DNA of 8,776 nucleotides from CAZBGL01 sp964491375 (GTDB lineage: Bacteria; Desulfobacterota; Deferrisomatia; Deferrisomatales; Deferrisomataceae): contig CAZBGL010000062.1 of assembly GCA_964491375.1 (NCBI GenBank), forward strand, positions 1-8,776, written 5' to 3'. Below the pieces are notes generated by a model. That model ran no database searches, was not told the DNA's origin, and saw nothing but the letters and a program-made list of their open reading frames with translations. Shown one piece after another: positions 5,997-8,776 of the stretch. The first letter of the stretch is position 1, and every line of letters starts with the position of its first letter. The position numbers and the translations under genes were made by a program.

Positions 5997-6859
5997 CCGT
6001 AGCAGTCGCAGGCCGGACTCACCTGGGTGACGAAGTTCAGGAACAGGCAACGGTTCCGTTTTCCCTGCAACGCCCCCAGCGCGTACTCGGCCATCTTCTG
6101 CTGCATGGACTCGGGGCCCTCGGTCCACTGGATCTTGATGGCCTCCTGGGGACACGTGAGGATGCACTCCCCGCAGCCGATGCACCGGTCGGGATCGATC
6201 ACCGCGACCTCGCCCACGGTGATCGCCCCCTGGGAGCACCACCGCACGCACTCGCCGCAGGCCACGCACAGTTTGCGTTTGACCTTGGGGGCCACGGACG
6301 AGTGCTGGGCCATCTTGCCTTCGCGGGTGGCGCACCCCATGCCGAGGTTCTTGATGGCCCCGCCGAACCCCGACAGTTCGTGCCCCTTGAAGTGGGCCAG
6401 CCCGACGATGGCGTCGGCGTGCACGATCTCGGCCGCAACGCTCACCCGCTGGAAGTGACGGCCCGGGATCTCCACCCAAACGCCGGTGCTTCCCCGGAGC
6501 CCGTCGGCGATGATGACGGGCGCGCCCACGGTGGCGTAGGTGAACCCGTTCCGGAAGGCGGTCTCCAGGTGGCTCACCGCCTCGGACCGGGTGCCCACGT
6601 ACAGCGTGTTGGCGTCGGTGAGAAACGGCTTTCCTCCGGCCGCCTTCACGACCTCCACCACCTTGCGCACGAACACGGGGCGGATGAACGCCGTGTTGCC
6701 CAGTTCACCGAAGTGGAGCTTGACGGCGACCAGGTCGCCTCTGCGGATGCGGCCGTGGAGCCCCGCGCGGTCCAGGAGAGCCTCCACCTTGTCCAGGAGG
6801 CTTCGGCGGGGGGTGCTCCGCAGGTCGGAAAAGAACACGTCGGCTCCCGTGTCGGACAT
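5744..6859 (-). CDS. DUF362 family protein with two [4Fe-4S] ferredoxin motifs
   Basis: This 371-residue iron–sulfur protein has a DUF362 N-terminal region with VAVKLHFGELGN (about 45–54) and FLTDANTLYVGTR. It also has VGLAHFKGHELSGFGGAIKNLGMGC (about 152–176), the conserved core of the family. Two ferredoxin-type motifs follow. The first is Cys198, 201, 204 and 208 (CVACGECVRWC), without the usual proline after the last Cys. The second is Cys226, 229, 232 and 236 (CIGCGECILTCP). A later SPACDCYGHNDAP motif adds two conserved cysteines, and ILSSADPVALDQASADLV closes the DUF362 domain. There is no signal peptide or membrane segment, so it should be cytoplasmic. The ATG at 6859 has GGAGGAG close upstream. 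The gene stands alone, convergent with the glycosyltransferase and divergent from carD. An electron-transfer role is inferred from the two clusters; the family's substrate is unknown to me. Confidence 0.9.
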   Translation of the reverse strand: MSDTGADVFFSDLRSTPRRSLLDKVEALLDRAGLHGRIRRGDLVAVKLHFGELGNTAFIRPVFVRKVVEVVKAAGGKPFLTDANTLYVGTRSEAVSHLETAFRNGFTYATVGAPVIIADGLRGSTGVWVEIPGRHFQRVSVAAEIVHADAIVGLAHFKGHELSGFGGAIKNLGMGCATREGKMAQHSSVAPKVKRKLCVACGECVRWCSQGAITVGEVAVIDPDRCIGCGECILTCPQEAIKIQWTEGPESMQQKMAEYALGALQGKRNRCLFLNFVTQVSPACDCYGHNDAPIVADVGILSSADPVALDQASADLVNRRPGLPGTALRSNLEPGADKFRGVYPHIDWSVQLAHAEALGLGTRTYRLVEVP

Positions 6860-7001
6860 GACTCTCTCCTCCGGGTTGGCGTGGGTGCGGCACTTTAGTA
6901 CAGCCCGGCCGGCGGAGTCCACTCCGGCGCAGGCGCCGTTTTCCGGACGGAAAAAGCCGAGGCGCAGGGCGGTGCTCCAGGGGGAAAAAAGGAGGCAGGC
7001 G
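6860..7001. other. divergent intergenic region, DUF362 gene / carD
   Basis: This 142-nt gap separates two divergent genes and must carry both promoters. Weak candidates exist: on the plus strand TTGGCG (about 6875) with TACAGC after 17 bp, and on the minus strand TACTAA near 6896–6901. None is good enough to assign. The centre is occupied by three adjacent dyads (listed separately), and the carD end has a purine-rich run leading into AGGAGG. Confidence 0.6.
6913..6954. repeat. three back-to-back dyads, each with a 2-nt centre
   Basis: The first is CGGAGT-CC-ACTCCG (6913–6926). The second is CGGCGC-AG-GCGCCG (6925–6938), sharing its first two bases with the end of the first. The third is TTTTCCG-GA-CGGAAAA (6939–6954), immediately adjacent. 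All arms are perfect (6, 6 and 7 bp). The dyads differ in sequence, so this is not a tandem repeat. They may be clustered operators or stacked hairpins in a leader transcript for carD or the DUF362 gene. Confidence 0.5.
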
Positions 7002-7508
7002 ATGTTCCAGGTGGGCGACAAGGCGGTGTACCCGGGCCATGGCGTGGGGGAGATCGTGGCCATCGAGACCCGTGAGATCATGGGCAAGCCCATGGAAGTG
7101 TACGTGATGCGGATCCTGGAACGGGACATGACCATCATCGTGCCGGTGGCCAAGAGCCGCGAGATCGGCCTGCGGCGGGTGATGGACGACCAGGAGATGG
7201 ACCGGGTGTTCCACGTGCTCCGGCAGCGCAAGCGCGTGAACGACAGCCAGACCTGGAACCGGCGGTTCCGGGCGTACAGCGAGAAAATCCGCACGGGCTC
7301 GGCCGTGGAGATCGCCAAGGTGCTGCGGGATCTCTACCTGTTGCGGGCCGGAAAGACCCTTTCGTACGGTGAGAAGCGGATGCTGAACACGGCCATGGAG
7401 CTCCTCACCCAGGAGATCGCGGTGGCCAGCGGCGAGCATCCCCAGCAGGCCGAGGCCCGCATCCTTTCCGCTTTCCAGGACGTGAGCGGCGCCAACGCGG
7501 AGGGTTGA
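7002..7508 (+). CDS. carD: CarD/CdnL-family RNA polymerase-binding transcription regulator
   Basis: This 168-residue CarD_CdnL_TRCF-family protein binds the RNA polymerase beta subunit and stabilises the open promoter complex, mainly at housekeeping promoters such as rRNA. The N-terminal Tudor-like RNAP-interaction domain starts MFQVGDKAVYPGHGVGEI and runs to about residue 60. The helical C-terminal domain includes SQTWNRRFRAYSEKIRTG, whose Trp85 corresponds to the tryptophan that wedges at the upstream edge of the transcription bubble in mycobacterial CarD. It ends with LSYGEKRMLNTAMELLTQEIA, also typical. Length matches stand-alone CdnL proteins (about 160 residues), and there is no HMGA-like tail as in myxobacterial CarD proper. 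ATG 7002 is set by AGGAGG 6 nt upstream; the open frame further upstream has no family similarity. Its stop is 1 nt before the start of the PIN-TRAM gene, so the two are very likely one transcript. Confidence 0.94.
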   Translation: MFQVGDKAVYPGHGVGEIVAIETREIMGKPMEVYVMRILERDMTIIVPVAKSREIGLRRVMDDQEMDRVFHVLRQRKRVNDSQTWNRRFRAYSEKIRTGSAVEIAKVLRDLYLLRAGKTLSYGEKRMLNTAMELLTQEIAVASGEHPQQAEARILSAFQDVSGANAEG

Positions 7509-7509
7509 G

Positions 7510-8535
7510 TTGGCTTTGGGGTTCCTACGGGTCGTTCTCTTCGGGGTCTGCCTTGCGGCCGGGGTCCTGGCGGGCCCCGGTTTCGTATCGTGGGACCAGT
7601 CCCGCCTGATCGGCGGGGCGGTGGGGGCGCTGGTGTTCCTGTTGCTCTTCCTGGCCGAGCGGGGAATCCGTCGGACCCCGCCCTACGCGGTCCTGGGGGG
7701 CGCGCTGGGAGTGCTGGCCGGGCTGCTGGCCACCCTGGTGGCACGAGGCGCGTTTGACCTGGGTGCCCGGCCTCCCTCGTTCACCGTGGGGCTGGGGGCC
7801 CTGCTCGTGTACCTCGGGGGGCTCGCGGGCGCGCGCGGGATTCGGGCGGTGCGCAGCGGCCCGGCCAAACCGGGCATGGCCGCCAGCACCGCGCCCAAGA
7901 TCCTGGACACCTCGGCCATCATCGACGGACGGGTGGCCGACATGGTGGACCTGGGGTTCATCGGCGGGCCGCTGGTGGTCCCCCAGTTCGTGCTGAACGA
8001 GGTCCAGTCCGTCGCGGACAGCACCGACCCGCTGAAACGGGCCCGCGGCAGAAGGGGGCTCAGCATTCTGGAACGGCTTCAGTCCCTCGAAGGGGTGGAG
8101 GTCCGGATCACGGAACAGGACTTTCCCAAGCTCAAGAAGGTGGACGCCAAGATCGTGTCCCTGGCCAAGGCCACCGGCGCCACCGTGGTGACCAACGACT
8201 TCAACCTGACCAAGGTGGCGGAACTGCAGGGTATCCGGGTGCTGAACATCAACCAGCTCGCCAACGCCCTGCGACCCGTGGTGCTCCCGGGCGAGTCCGT
8301 GCAGGTCACCCTCCAGAAGGAGGGCAAGGAGCCCGGACAGGGCGTGGGGTACCTGGAGGACGGCACCATGGTCGTGGTGGAACAGGGCGCCGCGCTGCTG
8401 GGCCAGTCGGTGAAGGCGGTGGTCACCTCGGTGCTCCAGACCACGGCGGGCCGGATGATCTTTGCGCGGCCCGAGGGCCTGAACGCCGAGGCCGAGACCA
8501 AGGAGCGGCGCCGGGTGTGGAGGCGGCGGGGATGA
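7510..8535 (+). CDS. membrane-anchored PIN and TRAM domain protein (YacL-like)
   Basis: This 341-residue protein has a hydrophobic N-terminus with about four transmembrane segments (roughly residues 4–22, 33–50, 60–80 and 91–109). A cytoplasmic PIN nuclease-fold domain follows, from KILDTSAIIDGR (130–141) to about residue 250. The acidic residues expected of a PIN active site are present: Asp133, Glu164, Asp212 and Asp230. A TRAM domain, a small RNA-binding beta barrel, spans about 258–320 (LPGESVQVTLQKEGKEPGQGVGYLEDGTMVVVE). This is the full architecture of Bacillus YacL, whose gene also lies by carD/ispD-type neighbours. The precise RNA target is not known to me. The start is a TTG at 7510 with GGAGGG 5 nt upstream, inside the end of carD; a second TTG at 7516 is possible. 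Its stop overlaps the ispD start as ATGA, so the genes should be translationally coupled. Confidence 0.92.
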   Translation: MALGFLRVVLFGVCLAAGVLAGPGFVSWDQSRLIGGAVGALVFLLLFLAERGIRRTPPYAVLGGALGVLAGLLATLVARGAFDLGARPPSFTVGLGALLVYLGGLAGARGIRAVRSGPAKPGMAASTAPKILDTSAIIDGRVADMVDLGFIGGPLVVPQFVLNEVQSVADSTDPLKRARGRRGLSILERLQSLEGVEVRITEQDFPKLKKVDAKIVSLAKATGATVVTNDFNLTKVAELQGIRVLNINQLANALRPVVLPGESVQVTLQKEGKEPGQGVGYLEDGTMVVVEQGAALLGQSVKAVVTSVLQTTAGRMIFARPEGLNAEAETKERRRVWRRRG

Positions 8536-8776
8536 GGGTGTGGGCGGCCGTGGTGGCCGGGGGGAGCGGGCGGCGCTTCGGGGGGGGGATCCCCAAGCAG
8601 TTCCTTTTGCTGGCGGGCCGCCCGGTGCTGGCCTGGACGCTGGTCGCACTGGATCGCTGGGGACGGTTCGCCGGCATGGCGGTGGCCGTGCCGGACGAGC
8701 ACCTGTGCCGGGCCGAGGCGGTGGTGGAGGGGACGGGCCTCGGAACGGCTGTACGGCTCGTATCCGGCGGGGGGGA
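8532..8776 (+). CDS. ispD: 2-C-methyl-D-erythritol 4-phosphate cytidylyltransferase, N-terminal part (cut by window edge)
   Basis: IspD transfers CMP from CTP to MEP in the non-mevalonate isoprenoid pathway. The 81 visible codons begin AAVVAGGSGRRFGGGIPKQF, the CTP-binding loop of the family, with the conserved Arg and Lys. They continue LLLAGRPVLAWTL and end at VSGGG, just before the usual GG-x-x-R-x-x-SV motif. About two thirds of the protein lies beyond the right edge. ATG 8532 overlaps the stop of the PIN-TRAM gene by 4 nt (ATGA). A run of nine G at 8580–8588 encodes the glycines after RRF; the frame is intact and the spacing between Arg and PKQ equals that of E. coli IspD. ispF may follow, as in many genomes. 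Confidence 0.93.
   Translation, partial: MRVWAAVVAGGSGRRFGGGIPKQFLLLAGRPVLAWTLVALDRWGRFAGMAVAVPDEHLCRAEAVVEGTGLGTAVRLVSGGG

Noticed and set aside
6540..7001. Upstream extension of the carD frame to an earlier start
   Set aside because: The extra 154 residues are antisense to the DUF362 gene and unlike CarD. AGGAGG directly precedes the ATG at 7002, which gives the family's usual N-terminus.
6860..7318. Upstream extension of the DUF362 frame
   Set aside because: It would overlap carD antisense. The ATG at 6859 has a strong ribosome site and the family N-terminus follows.
7525..8649. A 374-codon minus-strand open frame opposite the PIN-TRAM and ispD genes
   Set aside because: It spans two well-supported coupled genes in antisense; His/Gly/Pro-rich with no domain.

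Overview
The window is very GC-rich bacterial chromosomal DNA, with G or C at nearly every third codon position. It is densely packed with housekeeping-type genes. The carD–PIN/TRAM–ispD gene order, a Bacillus-type FadR box and a GT4-type queuosine mannosyltransferase homologue suggest a free-living heterotroph or anaerobe. A high-GC member of the former Deltaproteobacteria (Desulfobacterota-like) is my best guess. No rRNA, protein marker or search confirms this, so the assignment is tentative.

Left block (about 1–4353, minus strand): a fatty-acid activation and beta-oxidation operon. It is transcribed right to left as a long-chain acyl-CoA synthetase (FadD type), then a TetR-family regulator closely resembling Bacillus FadR, then a large 3-hydroxyacyl-CoA dehydrogenase/enoyl-CoA hydratase (FadN-like) that runs off the left edge. 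The first two genes overlap by 14 nt and the next pair are 11 nt apart. Just upstream of the synthetase is a perfect 16-bp palindrome (4368–4383) that matches the half-sites of the FadR operator. It lies just downstream of a sigma70-like promoter, so the operon probably encodes and autoregulates its own acyl-CoA-responsive repressor.

Centre (4354–5743): a 101-nt divergent control region is followed on the plus strand by a GT4-fold glycosyltransferase of the tRNA-queuosine alpha-mannosyltransferase (QTMAN/GTDC1, formerly DUF3524) family. A possible small single-pass membrane ORF (from 5613) follows in a short AT-richer gap. It is uncertain because its 3' half is antisense to the next gene.

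Right block (5744–8776): a minus-strand DUF362 protein with two [4Fe-4S] ferredoxin motifs is transcribed divergently from a plus-strand cluster. That cluster is a CarD/CdnL-type RNA polymerase-binding regulator, a membrane-anchored PIN-TRAM protein (YacL type) and ispD (MEP isoprenoid pathway, cut by the right edge). The genes in the cluster are 1 nt apart or overlap by 4 nt, so they are very likely translationally coupled. The intergenic region between DUF362 and carD holds three back-to-back dyads, each with a 2-nt centre.

I see no tRNA/rRNA gene, CRISPR array, insertion sequence, integrase, phage gene or defence module. The most interesting items are the regulatory DNA (FadR-like box, second dyad, triple dyad) and the bacterial queuosine-mannosyltransferase homologue. 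I do not see a clearly new multi-gene system here.
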